Shown: positions 1-8,610 of the stretch, in pieces
Numbering within the stretch: position 1 is the first letter of the stretch
How the letters are laid out: each line of letters opens with the position of its first letter
Source: Tardiphaga robiniae
GTDB taxonomy: Bacteria > Pseudomonadota > Alphaproteobacteria > Rhizobiales > Xanthobacteraceae
DNA length: 64,000 nucleotides
Direction of reading: 5' to 3'
Assembly: GCF_013359755.1 (NCBI RefSeq)
Contig: NZ_JABMCJ010000093.1
Coordinates: 1 to 64,000, forward strand
Program-made: the position numbers and the translations under genes
Notes under the pieces: generated by a model
Seen by the model: the letters and a program-made list of their open reading frames with translations, nothing else
Told to the model about the DNA's origin: nothing
Database searches by the model: none

Positions 1-240
1 GACGCTCATTCCGCTCAGGTCGAAATCGAACTGGAGGCCCAGTTGCTCGCCTTCCAGCGTCAGGACGACACCCTTGGCGTTGCGCATCTGGATGGCGCGC
101 CTGCCTGCACCGACCGCCACACCTGCACCGAGCGCCGTATACGAATGGGGCGCAAGTGCGACCTGTCCGCCGTAGCTCGCAGAGCGAAGGCGGAAGCGTA
201 TTGCGCCGAGCGACAGTTGAGGCGGGTTGCGCTGCGCCAA
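1..240 (-). CDS. Unrecognised open frame, cut by left window edge
   Basis: A reading frame without stops runs on the minus strand from a TAG near 250 to the window edge, so any product would continue beyond the window. The part nearest the edge looks protein-like (LTLEGEQLGLQFDFDLSG). The upstream part lies inside a degenerate copy of the repeat described at 184-258, so the true start may be internal (a Met codon is at 85-87), or the N-terminus may derive from the repeat. I do not recognise the family and cannot assign a function. Confidence 0.3.
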   Translation of the reverse strand, partial: MAQRNPPQLSLGAIRFRLRSASYGGQVALAPHSYTALGAGVAVGAGRRAIQMRNAKGVVLTLEGEQLGLQFDFDLSGMSV

Positions 241-258
241 TCTGTCCTACGGTTGCTG
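184..258. repeat. Degenerate copy of palindromic intergenic repeat
   Basis: This stretch aligns by eye with 994-1063: both share GCGTATTGCGCCG, then a GCGG-GTT/ATT-CGCTGCGC core, then a CCTACG end followed by TTGCTGC. The copy is less symmetrical than the downstream one; its left arm has diverged. It resembles the short palindromic intergenic repeats common in Bradyrhizobium-type genomes. The stop codon of the gene at 247-954 lies inside it. Confidence 0.6.
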
Positions 259-954
259 CGAACGCCAGAACTGTGTGCTGTAGTTGTTTAGACCGCCAGA
301 ATGTGGATCGACTGTTACTTTGAAGGTTTCCGGAATCTTGCTCCCGTCGCCACCGTCCCTAAAATAGCTCCTGACGGAATAGAGTGCGCTGCGCATAAGA
401 TCCTCCCAAATCTCATGCAGCATGTTTTCTAGTTCTTGCTTCTGTTTAGCTGCGCTCGGCTTTCGTTTGGGACGCGGTGTCATATAGTCCGGGCGCGGTT
501 CAACATTGTGGGCGAACGTTATGTGGCCACTTTTCCATTCGTCGTCGATGGTCTGGCGCCATCGATAAGTTACCCTTGTGGTCAGATTTTTACTATAATG
601 TAATCCCAAGTTGAGTTCGCTTTCAACGTAGAAGAACTGCTCTTCCTTCTGCTCTATTTCTACCCTTGATTTCATTGCTCTGACAGCGGAGGACAGGTCA
701 TATGCCGCACGTCGGAGCGAACTTTCCGTTTCATCTCGCTTTCTCGATGTTTTGGCCTCGCGGTGCCTTGTTAGTGCACGTTCGAAATAATGAAGTTGGG
801 TTGCGATATAGGATCCGCAGTCTGCGAGATGCAAAGTATGCAGATCGCCCAATCGCTCATCGAGGATCGCTTGCTCTATGAGCCTGCTCAAGCTGCTGTC
901 ATCGATTTTTGTGATCGCAATCCTTTGATCGCGAGGGACGTAAATCTCTCCCAT
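247..954 (-). CDS. Orphan hypothetical protein in repeat-flanked patch
   Basis: A 235-residue, charged, apparently soluble protein with no signal peptide or membrane segment. It begins at an ATG with a good upstream GAGGAT. The central part (about residues 60-140) is rich in Lys/Arg/Glu and probably helical; a basic PRPKRKPSAAKQK linker follows near residues 160-175. I do not recognise the family. Base composition is visibly more AT-rich than the core genes, and the gene is bracketed by two copies of the same palindromic repeat (184-258 and 994-1063), with its TAG stop formed inside the left copy. This suggests an accessory or acquired gene. Confidence 0.6.
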   Translation of the reverse strand: MGEIYVPRDQRIAITKIDDSSLSRLIEQAILDERLGDLHTLHLADCGSYIATQLHYFERALTRHREAKTSRKRDETESSLRRAAYDLSSAVRAMKSRVEIEQKEEQFFYVESELNLGLHYSKNLTTRVTYRWRQTIDDEWKSGHITFAHNVEPRPDYMTPRPKRKPSAAKQKQELENMLHEIWEDLMRSALYSVRSYFRDGGDGSKIPETFKVTVDPHSGGLNNYSTQFWRSQQP

Positions 955-993
955 GTCAACTATCCTCGTTTTCTTGTGAGATGCGATCAGCGA

Positions 994-1063
994 GTAGGGC
1001 GCAATAGCGAAGCGTATTGCGCCGCCGCGATGCGGCGGATTACGCTGCGCTAATCCGCCCTAC
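994..1063. repeat. Cloverleaf-like palindromic repeat
   Basis: A 70-bp element whose ends are perfect inverted complements (GTAGGGCG at 994-1001, CGCCCTAC at 1056-1063). Inside are three further inverted pairs: CAATA/TATTG (1002-1006/1015-1019), CCGCCGC/GCGGCGG with a GAT loop (1022-1038), and GATTA/TAATC (1038-1042/1051-1055). Together they can fold as a four-way junction. A degenerate second copy is at 184-258. It looks like a REP/MITE-type non-coding repeat. Confidence 0.75.
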
Positions 1064-1079
1064 GCTTGCTGCAGTTACT

Positions 1080-1970
1080 TCAGATATCACTTAGATGTCG
1101 GCCGATGAATTCGGCAGCGGATAACCAAGCCTGCTTGATTTCATGGGTGCTAGGATCGCGATACCAAGCCGGTCCCCAGCTTCGGTCAAACGTCCACTCC
1201 CACGCTACGGATTCCCCCGCGCGATAGTCCTTCCTCGTAGTTGGGAAGATTCTAAGCGATTTGGTGGTTCGGCCGGGCGATGTCGATTCTAGGAGTAAGC
1301 CAACCGCATCAGCTATTTCATGCTCACACAGGGCGTCAGAATAGATGGCGACGCCTGGGTGATGGACGATGTTCTCTTCAAATGGAATTGCTTCGAGAGA
1401 CTTTAAAACCGTGAAGCCAGAATCTATCGCACGAAGAGTGTCTTCTTCTGTGGCGGAATGGCCATGAACAATCTTGTTTCGCACGTCTAGGAAGAGCTTG
1501 ATGGACCCGCTGACGTGTTCAGGCAAGCTCCCTTGCTCTCGCAGCTTGTCAATGGCTTTTGCAATAGGAGCAGGCTTAATATTTTGCGCCCAGCCAGTTG
1601 AAACCAAAATTAAGCGCAGGCGTCGTTCGATCTCAGCCGCCAGTAGCATAAGCGCTGCCTTTGGTGATTTGGATATATTACTGAGCAAATCGCTTTCGAA
1701 GTCTTTTCTAGCACTGTTCTCCAAATCTGGAGCTTTTAGTGGAGGTACCGAAGCGACTGTTTCTTGCTCTGCCTTGATCGCTGATCGTTGTAGTTCGTCC
1801 AGTTCTTCGTTTAGTTCAATTTCTTGGCCGAGCAATTTTCCTTTTCGGAGATGGCTGAGCCTTTTCAAAATTCCGGCAATTTCACTTTTGAAGAGCCAGA
1901 GAAATGCGAATGCCAGTACGGGCCAAAGCAGGGCGGCGATTGCTTTGATTAGGTCGGCCAACGCTGTCAT
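1080..1970 (-). CDS. Membrane-anchored protein with HEPN-like domain
   Basis: A 296-residue protein. One hydrophobic segment lies at residues 9-27, then a basic stretch and a Glu-rich probable coiled coil (about 45-75). A helical region at about 105-185 follows, with the sequence LDVRNKIVHG. R164 and H169 fit the R-x4-H motif of HEPN domains, many of which are toxin or defence RNases, although HEPN-like folds also occur in non-catalytic proteins. The C-terminal 100 residues are not recognised. The start ATG has a GAGGATC Shine-Dalgarno. The gene lies in the AT-richer accessory patch, without an obvious partner antitoxin except perhaps the neighbours at 247-954 or 2041-2265. Domain assignment is by motif only. 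Confidence 0.6.
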   Translation of the reverse strand: MTALADLIKAIAALLWPVLAFAFLWLFKSEIAGILKRLSHLRKGKLLGQEIELNEELDELQRSAIKAEQETVASVPPLKAPDLENSARKDFESDLLSNISKSPKAALMLLAAEIERRLRLILVSTGWAQNIKPAPIAKAIDKLREQGSLPEHVSGSIKLFLDVRNKIVHGHSATEEDTLRAIDSGFTVLKSLEAIPFEENIVHHPGVAIYSDALCEHEIADAVGLLLESTSPGRTTKSLRIFPTTRKDYRAGESVAWEWTFDRSWGPAWYRDPSTHEIKQAWLSAAEFIGRHLSDI

Positions 1971-1991
1971 GATCCTCGCCTTCTAATATTA

Positions 1992-2019
1992 AGGGCCGCT
2001 CTTTCGAGTGGCCCTTTTT
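1992..2019. repeat. Duplicated terminator-like hairpin, copy 1
   Basis: A GC-rich inverted pair (GGCCGCTC / GAGTGGCC around a TTTC loop) is followed on the plus strand by CTTTTT. It differs by one base over about 27 nt from the hairpin at 2391-2417. No plus-strand gene precedes it, so its present location looks like the result of duplication rather than a dedicated terminator; it may still stop minus-strand transcription coming from 2041-2265. Confidence 0.6.
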
Positions 2020-2040
2020 AAGCGTGTGTCACGTTTTGAG

Positions 2041-2265
2041 CTAGCGGAGCTCAGCTTTTTTCTGGCCATGTTCCTCGAAGAGTTTTGCTATTTTTGACCA
2101 CGAAAGTTTGTAGCCGTAGGTATTGCCATTCGGAAACCAAACTGCAGAGCCGTGCGACACTCTTAGTTCACCCAGCTTCTCGTCATCTTTCTTAATATCC
2201 AGACGGATGTCAGCCTTGCCGACTTCAAGCGGAGGCGTAGTGATTAGTACACGATGCGTTGCCAC
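2041..2265 (-). CDS. Small hypothetical protein
   Basis: A 74-residue small soluble protein that begins VATHRVLITTPP and ends in a Lys/Glu-rich helix. I chose the GTG at 2263-2265 because a GGGGAG sits about seven bases upstream; a TTG at 2278-2280 would add five residues but has no usable spacing. The family is not recognised. The short gene is bracketed by two nearly identical hairpins (1992-2019 and 2391-2417), and lies just downstream of nrdJ in the same direction. The sequence is AT-richer than nrdJ, in line with the accessory patch. Confidence 0.5.
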   Translation of the reverse strand: MATHRVLITTPPLEVGKADIRLDIKKDDEKLGELRVSHGSAVWFPNGNTYGYKLSWSKIAKLFEEHGQKKAELR

Positions 2266-2390
2266 AATGATGCTCCCCAACTTCTCTTTGCTTGTTTCTC
2301 ATATCGTAAGGAGGCAAGGCATTCAATCAAAAGTAGTGGCGGCGCGATGTCTGTTGTAGTTGTGAGCCATTCAGCACGACAAAAAGATGA

Positions 2391-2417
2391 GGCCGCTCTT
2401 TCGAGCGGCCCTTTTTA
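2391..2417 (-). terminator. Rho-independent terminator after nrdJ (copy 2)
   Basis: A perfect 8-bp stem GGCCGCTC/GAGCGGCC with a four-base loop lies about 45 bp past the nrdJ stop. Read on the minus strand it is followed by TCATCTTTTT, as expected for a terminator of nrdJ; on the plus strand it is also followed by a T run, so it could act both ways. Confidence 0.65.
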
Positions 2418-2425
2418 TTCGTAGA

Positions 2426-2451
2426 TGCCTGGGTCAAGCCCGGCCATGACG
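2426..2451. repeat. REP-like short palindrome
   Basis: The segment contains GGGTCAAGCCCGG followed by CCATGACG, an arrangement I recall from intergenic palindromes in Bradyrhizobium-type genomes. Only one copy was noticed in this window, so the call is tentative. Confidence 0.3.
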
Positions 2452-2461
2452 TCGTTTGATA

Positions 2462-5400
2462 TCAGCTGCACCCCGTCGTGCTGCCGCAAGTGTCGCACTT
2501 CATACAGGTGCCATTCCGCACCAGCGTGAAGTTCGAGCATTCGCCGCACATGTCGCCTTCATAACCCTTGGCTTTCGCTTCGGCGCGGCGTTCGGCCTTG
2601 GAGGGCGCGGCAGCTGCGGCGCTGCCCGCTTTGCTCCAGGCTTGCGCCTCGAGCTTTTCGGTCGGCGAGAGCGCGTGCTCGGGCTCGGCGGTCTTGAGGG
2701 CCACCGCGGCATCTCCGCTGCCGTGGCGGGCGGTGGTGCCCGACGCGTTCAGCGAGGTGACGTTGCCCGAAGCGCGGGCGTCGGTGTTCTCGGCCGGAGC
2801 CGGCGCGCGCATGACGACGAGGTTGTCGGTGCGCGAGCGGGTCAGACCCTTGGAGACATACTTGTTCTGGTCGGCCGGTGCCTTGCCTTCATCCTCGCCC
2901 TTGCCGAGCGCATCGAAGCCCGACTCGGAGACGTCGACATGGCCGAGATCGAAGCGCGACATGTAGGAGACCGCGAGTTCGCGGAACACATAGTCGAGGA
3001 TCGAGGTCGCAAACTTGATTGAGTCATTGCCCTGTACCGGGCCCGCGGGTTCGAAGCGGGTGAAGGTGAAGGCGTCGACATACTCCTCCAGCGGCACGCC
3101 ATACTGGAGACCCAGCGAGACGGCGATGGCGAAGTTGTTGATGAAGGAGCGGAGCGCCGCGCCTTCCTTGTGCATGTCGATGAAGATCTCGCCGAGGCGG
3201 CCGTCGTCATATTCGCCGGTGCGCAGATAGACCTTGTGACCGCCGACGACGGCCTTCTGGGTGTAGCCCTTGCGGCGATCCGGCATCTTCTCGCGGTCGC
3301 GCATCACCACGATGCGCTCGACCAGACGCTCCACCACCTTCTCGGAGATCGCGGCGGTGCGCGCCGCCATCGGCTTCTCCATCAGGTTCTCCAGCGCATC
3401 CTCGTCCTCGTCGTCATCGCTGATGAGCTGCGAGTTGAGCGGCTGCGAGAGCTTGGAGCCGTCGCGGTACAGCGCATTGGCCTTCAGCGCGAGCTTCCAC
3501 GAGAGGAGGTAAGCGGACTTGCAGTCCTCCACCGTGGCGTCGTTCGGCATGTTGATGGTCTTGGAGATCGCACCCGAGATGAAGGGCTGCGACGCCGCCA
3601 TCATGCGGATGTGGCTTTCCACCGAAAGATAGCGCTTGCCGATCTTGCCGCAGGGATTGGCGCAATCGAACACGCTGTAGTGTTCGGCCTTCAGATGGGG
3701 GGCACCTTCCACCGTCATCGCGCCGCAGATGTGCACGTTGGCGGCTTCGATCTCGCGCTTGGTGAAGCCGAGCGCGGCGAGGAGGTCGAAGCCCGGAGCG
3801 GCGATGGCTTCGGCTTCGATCTTGAGGACGTCGCGCAGGAAGTCCTCGCCAAAAGTCCACTTGTTGAAGGCGAACTTGATGTCGAAGGCGGTCGGCAGGG
3901 CAGCCTCGACCTTCTTCAGCGCTTCATCGGTGAAGCCCTTGGCCTTCAGCGTCGAGGCATTGATGCCCGGCGCGTTGGACAGCGAGCCGTGACCGACGGC
4001 ATAGGCCTCGATCTCGGCGATTTCGCTCTCGCGATAGCCGAGCACGCGGAGCGCTGCGGGGACGGCGCGGTTGATGATCTTCCAGTAGCCGCCACCGGCG
4101 AGCTTCTTGAATTTCACCAGCGCGAAGTCAGGCTCGATGCCGGTGGTGTCGCAATCCATGACCAGGCCGATGGTGCCGGTCGGCGCCACCACGGTGGTCT
4201 GGGCGTTGCGATAGCCGTGGAGTTCGCCGAGTTCGAGGGCGAGATCCCAAGCGATCTTGGCGCGGGTGACGATGTCGGCCTGCGGGCAGGAGGCATGGTC
4301 GAGCGCCACAGGCGCAACGGCCAGGCCTTCATAGCCGCGGGTTTCGCCATGGGCTGCACGGCGATGGTTGCGGATGACGCGCAGCATATGGGCTGCGTTC
4401 TTCTTGTAGCCGGGGAACGGGCCGAGCTCCTTGGCCATCTCGGCCGAGGTCGCGTAGCTGACGCCGGTCATGACAGCGGTGAGGGCGCCGCACAGCGCGC
4501 GGCCTTCCTTCGAGTCATACGAGAGACCCATGGTCATCAGCAGGCCGCCGATATTGGCATAGCCGAGGCCGAGGGTGCGGAACTCGTAGGAGAGTTCGGC
4601 GATCGGCTTCGACGGGAACTGCGCCATCATCACCGAGATTTCGAGCACCATGGTCCACAGACGGCAGAGATGCTCGTAGGCGTGGATGTCGAAGGTGGCC
4701 GAAGCGGTGTCGTAGAAGGTCAGCAGGTTGGCCGAGGCGAGGTTACACGCCGTGTCGTCCAGGAACATGTATTCCGAGCACGGATTGGACGCGCGGATAT
4801 CGCCCGACGACTTGCAGGTGTGCCAGTCGTTCATGGTGGTGTTGAAGTGCAGGCCGGGATCGGCCGATGCCCAGGCGGCGTAGCCGATCTTTTCCCAGAG
4901 ATCGCGGGCCTTGATGGTCTTCATGACCTTGCCGTCCTTGCGGGCGATCAGGTCCCAGGTGCCGTCGGTCTCGACGGCGCGCAGGAAATCGTCCTTCAGC
5001 GAGACGGAGTTGTTGGAGTTCTGGCCGGCAACGGTGAGATAGGCTTCGGAATCCCAGTCGGTGTCGTAGATCGGGAAGTCGATGTCCTTGTAGCCCTGCT
5101 TGGCATACTGAATGACGCGCTTGATGACGTTGTCATTGACCAGCGAGCGGCGCGCGAGCTTGATCTCGCGGCGCAAAGCCGGGTTCTTCTCGGGATCGAA
5201 GCAGTCGTCGCCGGAGCCTTCGCAATTCACGCAGGCCTTCAGGATCGCCTTGAGGTGCTTCTGGTTCATCTTCGAACCAGTGACCAAGGCCGCGACCTTC
5301 TGCTCTTCCTTCACCTTCCAGTCGATATAGGTCTCGATATCCGGATGGTCGGCATCGACCACGACCATCTTGGCCGCACGGCGCGTGGTGCCGCCCGACT

Positions 5401-6205
5401 TGATGGCGCCGGCGGCGCGGTCGCCGATCTTCAGGAACGACATCAGGCCCGACGAGCGACCGCCGCCCGACAGCTTTTCGCCTTCGCCGCGCAGCTTCGA
5501 GAAATTCGAGCCGGTGCCCGAGCCGTATTTGAACAAGCGGGCTTCACGCACCCACAGGTCCATGATGCCGCCTTCATTGACCAGATCGTCCTCGACGCCC
5601 TGGATGAAGCAGGCATGCGGCTGCGGATGTTCGTAAGCCGACTTCGACTTGGTCAGCTTGCCGGTCTTCCAGTCGACGTAATAGTGGCCCTGGCCGGGAC
5701 CGTCGACGCCGTAGGCCCAGTGAAGACCCGTGTTGAACCACTGCGGCGAATTCGGCGCGACCATCTGCTTGGCGAGCATGAAGCGCAGCTCGTCATGGAA
5801 GGCGTGGGCGTCGGCTTCAGAGGTGAAGTAGCCGCCCTTCCAGCCCCAATAGGTCCAGCAGCCGGCGAGGCGATCGAACACCTGCTTCGAGGACAGTTCG
5901 CTGACGAAGCGCTCTTTCTCGGGCAGTGCGGCGAGGGCCTCGGTGTCGGGCACCGAGCGCCACAGCCACGACGGCACGGTCTCTTCCTCGACCTTCTTCA
6001 ATTTGGCGGCGACGCCGGCCTTGCGGAAATACTTCTGGGCCAGCACGTCGGAGGCGACCTGCGACCACGAGTCGGGCACTTCAACGCCTTCAAGCTTGAA
6101 CACCACGGAGCCATCCGGATTGCGGATCTCGGACGTGGTGTGGCGGAAGTCGATCCCGGCATAGGGCGACTGTCCTTCGGTGGTGTAGCGGCGTTGAATC
6201 TGCAT
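2462..6205 (-). CDS. nrdJ: Adenosylcobalamin-dependent (class II) ribonucleotide reductase
   Basis: Reduces ribonucleotides to deoxyribonucleotides with B12 as radical source, so it works with or without oxygen. The protein is 1247 residues from the Met of [17 protein letters not shown], the usual N-terminus of the family; a more upstream ATG at 6250 would add 15 unlikely residues. The NPCSE motif with the radical Cys and the [12 protein letters not shown] segment are present in the middle. A Cys-rich tail (MCGECS, then [13 protein letters not shown]) gives the reducing thiols or zinc-ribbon seen in the long alphaproteobacterial form. Transcribed alone, with a hairpin terminator at 2391-2417. 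No cobalamin riboswitch was recognised upstream. No class I nrdAB is in this window. Confidence 0.96.
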   Translation of the reverse strand: MQIQRRYTTEGQSPYAGIDFRHTTSEIRNPDGSVVFKLEGVEVPDSWSQVASDVLAQKYFRKAGVAAKLKKVEEETVPSWLWRSVPDTEALAALPEKERFVSELSSKQVFDRLAGCWTYWGWKGGYFTSEADAHAFHDELRFMLAKQMVAPNSPQWFNTGLHWAYGVDGPGQGHYYVDWKTGKLTKSKSAYEHPQPHACFIQGVEDDLVNEGGIMDLWVREARLFKYGSGTGSNFSKLRGEGEKLSGGGRSSGLMSFLKIGDRAAGAIKSGGTTRRAAKMVVVDADHPDIETYIDWKVKEEQKVAALVTGSKMNQKHLKAILKACVNCEGSGDDCFDPEKNPALRREIKLARRSLVNDNVIKRVIQYAKQGYKDIDFPIYDTDWDSEAYLTVAGQNSNNSVSLKDDFLRAVETDGTWDLIARKDGKVMKTIKARDLWEKIGYAAWASADPGLHFNTTMNDWHTCKSSGDIRASNPCSEYMFLDDTACNLASANLLTFYDTASATFDIHAYEHLCRLWTMVLEISVMMAQFPSKPIAELSYEFRTLGLGYANIGGLLMTMGLSYDSKEGRALCGALTAVMTGVSYATSAEMAKELGPFPGYKKNAAHMLRVIRNHRRAAHGETRGYEGLAVAPVALDHASCPQADIVTRAKIAWDLALELGELHGYRNAQTTVVAPTGTIGLVMDCDTTGIEPDFALVKFKKLAGGGYWKIINRAVPAALRVLGYRESEIAEIEAYAVGHGSLSNAPGINASTLKAKGFTDEALKKVEAALPTAFDIKFAFNKWTFGEDFLRDVLKIEAEAIAAPGFDLLAALGFTKREIEAANVHICGAMTVEGAPHLKAEHYSVFDCANPCGKIGKRYLSVESHIRMMAASQPFISGAISKTINMPNDATVEDCKSAYLLSWKLALKANALYRDGSKLSQPLNSQLISDDDEDEDALENLMEKPMAARTAAISEKVVERLVERIVVMRDREKMPDRRKGYTQKAVVGGHKVYLRTGEYDDGRLGEIFIDMHKEGAALRSFINNFAIAVSLGLQYGVPLEEYVDAFTFTRFEPAGPVQGNDSIKFATSILDYVFRELAVSYMSRFDLGHVDVSESGFDALGKGEDEGKAPADQNKYVSKGLTRSRTDNLVVMRAPAPAENTDARASGNVTSLNASGTTARHGSGDAAVALKTAEPEHALSPTEKLEAQAWSKAGSAAAAAPSKAERRAEAKAKGYEGDMCGECSNFTLVRNGTCMKCDTCGSTTGCS

Positions 6206-6959
6206 CGTGGTCGTGCCCCGTCTTAAGCCCGACACCCCATCTGGCGGCATCGGCGATTTCTGTTAGCGACGTCCGGGTTGCCCCAAATTCGCCGCAGCTT
6301 GGCCGGGTGAACCGGTCCTGTTTTCTCTGTGGAGCATGTGCTGGCCGTCATCTCGGCCACCCGGGACTGCCGGGGTCATGCTTCCTTGGATCGGGCTTCC
6401 TCGCTGTTGCGGGTCGACCTGATCCTAACGCCTCACCACGCTGTTTGAGCCGGTTTCCGGCCCGTTTTTTAGTGCTCCAAGCGCCGACTTTCCGGCCCGG
6501 ATTCCAGGACGCAAATCCCCGATCCCGTAGCCTCGACTGGAGGACGGAGCGGTCAATCTGGAACCCGTTTGGGAGCGTCCGACGGGACAAAAAACGACCC
6601 GCGCCGAACAGTTCGAAAACTAGGCCAAACCGATCTCACCCGTCAAGGAGTAGTCGGGGTTCCTGAATCAAATACTAAATATGGTGGAAAGGGTGGATAA
6701 CCAAGGGGGCAGAGCGCGCCTCGATTGAGGTCAAGTATCAGTGAGTCCTCATGGATTCGGAAGTCAAAAATATTTCTAAAACTGTCCGGAATCCGAGCTG
6801 CGCCCACTGTTCACAGCCCAACTTTATTTTGTCATCCAGGGATTGCGTTTGGGGGGACTCAGGCGCAGCGGTGGTTGCCGGGCAGGTTCCCTCCACCGGC
6901 AGTGGTCAGACCCTTCAACTGCGCGCATGGTCCCGCCGATTCCTCAGCCGGTTCCCTCC
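6206..6959. other. Divergent intergenic region nrdJ / EamA gene
   Basis: About 750 bp between the divergent nrdJ and EamA-transporter starts. Reading frames on both strands here have poor protein character and no convincing ribosome binding sites. An AT-richer stretch at about 6660-6800 is a plausible promoter zone. I see no recognised riboswitch or RNA gene, and no clear NrdR box. Confidence 0.4.
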
Positions 6960-7859
6960 ATGACAATGCCCAGTCCCCCCGTTTCGCGCGCGCGAATCGC
7001 TCCCTTCGGTCTCGTGTTGCTCGCCATCGCGTCGATCGCCTGGGGTCTGAACTGGCCGGTGTCGAAAGCGCTGCTGTCAGAATGGCCACCGCTGTCGGCG
7101 CGCGGCAGCACCGGCATCGTCGGGGCATTGCTGCTGGCCGGGATCGCCGTCTGGCGCGGCGAGAGTCTTCGCGTACCGCATCATCAATGGTTGCATCTGG
7201 TCGTGCTGGCGGGCCTGAACGTGTTCGGCTGGATGGCTTTCGTCGGCTTGTCGCTGCTGTGGCTGCCGGCCGGCGAGGCCGCGGTGATTGCGTTCACCAT
7301 GCCGGTCTGGGCTGCCGGACTGGCCTGGCTGATCCTCGGCGAGCGCCTGTCGATGCAGCGGATCGTGGCCATGCTGATGGCCTTTGCCGGCATCGCCGCG
7401 TTGATGGGGGGCGGTGGGCTGGCCGCGAGCGCGGAGAAGCTCCCGGGAATCGCTCTGGCGCTGCTGGGTGGGTTCGGCTTTGCGCTCGGCACGGTGCTGG
7501 CCAAGAAGTTCGGGCTCACGCTGCCTCTGGTGACGTCATCCGCCTGGCAGATTGGGATCGGTTGTGTGCCGGTGCTGTTGCTGGGTCTGATCTTCGAAAG
7601 CCCGCATTTTGCAGCACTGACGCCGCTGGGCTGGGGGCTACTCGCCTATGTCGTGCTGGTGGGGTTCTGCATCGCTTACGTCTGCTGGTTCGCGGCGCTC
7701 AAGCACTTGCCGGCCTCGGTGGCCGCAATCGGGACCATGGCGGTGCCCGTGATCGGCGTGGTCAGCTCGGCCATCGCCCTGCGGGAACCGCTCGGCGCCA
7801 TGCAGATCGCGGCCCTGGTATTTACGCTGGCGGGCGTTGCGCTGACGACAAGGGGCTAG
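6960..7859 (+). CDS. EamA/DMT-superfamily transporter
   Basis: A 299-residue inner-membrane protein with about ten hydrophobic segments arranged as two EamA repeats, as in RhaT/YdcZ-like drug/metabolite exporters. The first helix carries the family-typical SIAWGLNWPVSK, and the second repeat ends in ALREPLGAMQIAALVFTLAG, a standard EamA ending. I start at the ATG at 6960 (MTMPSPP), directly before the first helix; earlier in-frame Met codons give an improbable Arg-rich leader. The substrate cannot be told. The 3' end overlaps the convergent cytochrome b561 gene by 38 bp. Confidence 0.85.
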   Translation: MTMPSPPVSRARIAPFGLVLLAIASIAWGLNWPVSKALLSEWPPLSARGSTGIVGALLLAGIAVWRGESLRVPHHQWLHLVVLAGLNVFGWMAFVGLSLLWLPAGEAAVIAFTMPVWAAGLAWLILGERLSMQRIVAMLMAFAGIAALMGGGGLAASAEKLPGIALALLGGFGFALGTVLAKKFGLTLPLVTSSAWQIGIGCVPVLLLGLIFESPHFAALTPLGWGLLAYVVLVGFCIAYVCWFAALKHLPASVAAIGTMAVPVIGVVSSAIALREPLGAMQIAALVFTLAGVALTTRG

Positions 7860-8448
7860 GCGCGGGCGCGTCGCCACCGGGCCACATCCGCTGCAGTTCG
7901 GGATGTCCGTCCCAGAACTGATGCTTCAGCGCGGCGGCGATGTGCAGGCCGACCAGCGCATAGAGCGCATAGGACAGCCACACGTGAATGCCGCCGAAAA
8001 TATCGTGCAGGCGTTCCTTGAAGGCCGGCTCGATCGACATGATCCAGCCAATGCGTGGCCACTGGAACAGGCCGAACAGGTACATTGGAATTTCGCCGGC
8101 CGCCTTCCAGGCGGAATCGTGGATCCAGCCGGACAGCGGCAGTCCGATCATCAGCACATAGAGCGCGAGATGCGCACCATGTGCGGCGGCCTTCTCGGCG
8201 GGCGGATAGGTCTCGGGCAGATCGGGTGGCCTGTTCGCCGCGCGCCACAGCAGGCGCATCAGCACGAGGCCGAGCACGGTGATGCCGAACGACTTATGTG
8301 CATCGATGACGAAGCGGATGTTGTCCTCGGGAATGAGGTCCACGCTCCAGATCAGCGCGACATTGAGTGTGATTAGAACGGCAATCAGCCAGTGCAGGAT
8401 CATGGCGATGCGGCTGTAACGTTGAATCGGCATTTTCTGTGCGTGCAT
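7822..8448 (-). CDS. Cytochrome b561 (CybB family)
   Basis: A 208-residue four-helix membrane dihaem cytochrome likely passing electrons from ubiquinol. His residues that would bind haem are in MILHWL (first helix), DAHKSFG (second), and GGIHVWL and VGLHIAAALKH (last two helices). The N-terminus, with PIQRYSRIAMILHWL, is typical of the family. The last 20 residues (Pro/Ala/Ser-rich) overlap the convergent EamA gene. It could also serve superoxide oxidase activity, as shown for E. coli CybB; this is inference. Confidence 0.88.
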   Translation of the reverse strand: MHAQKMPIQRYSRIAMILHWLIAVLITLNVALIWSVDLIPEDNIRFVIDAHKSFGITVLGLVLMRLLWRAANRPPDLPETYPPAEKAAAHGAHLALYVLMIGLPLSGWIHDSAWKAAGEIPMYLFGLFQWPRIGWIMSIEPAFKERLHDIFGGIHVWLSYALYALVGLHIAAALKHQFWDGHPELQRMWPGGDAPAPSPLSSAQRPPA

Positions 8449-8610
8449 GGAATAAGTTTAAACAGGATTTGTCTTTTGAGGCATGACGACTTTGTGTGTT
8501 CGTCGTGACCGCAATCACGCGCTATTTGATCGCGGCTCCGCAACTCGATCACGATTCACGCGTAGCTCTCGCAGGATCGGTTTGCTCGAACGCGCGATTG
8601 AATTGACGGC

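Noticed and set aside
2278-2280. TTG as start of the small gene at 2041
   Set aside because: Purine-rich sequence abuts the TTG with no spacer; GGGGAG is correctly spaced to the GTG at 2263-2265.
3170-6226. Very long plus-strand frame opposite nrdJ
   Set aside because: It is antisense to a strong nrdJ match, with His/Arg/Ala/Gly-rich composition typical of mirror frames in GC-rich genes.
6307-6666. Plus- and minus-strand short frames in the nrdJ upstream region
   Set aside because: Arg/Pro/Ser-rich, overlapping on both strands, no start signals.
6251-6725. Possible cobalamin riboswitch before nrdJ
   Set aside because: A B12-dependent enzyme made it worth looking for, but no conserved B12-box-like sequence could be seen.
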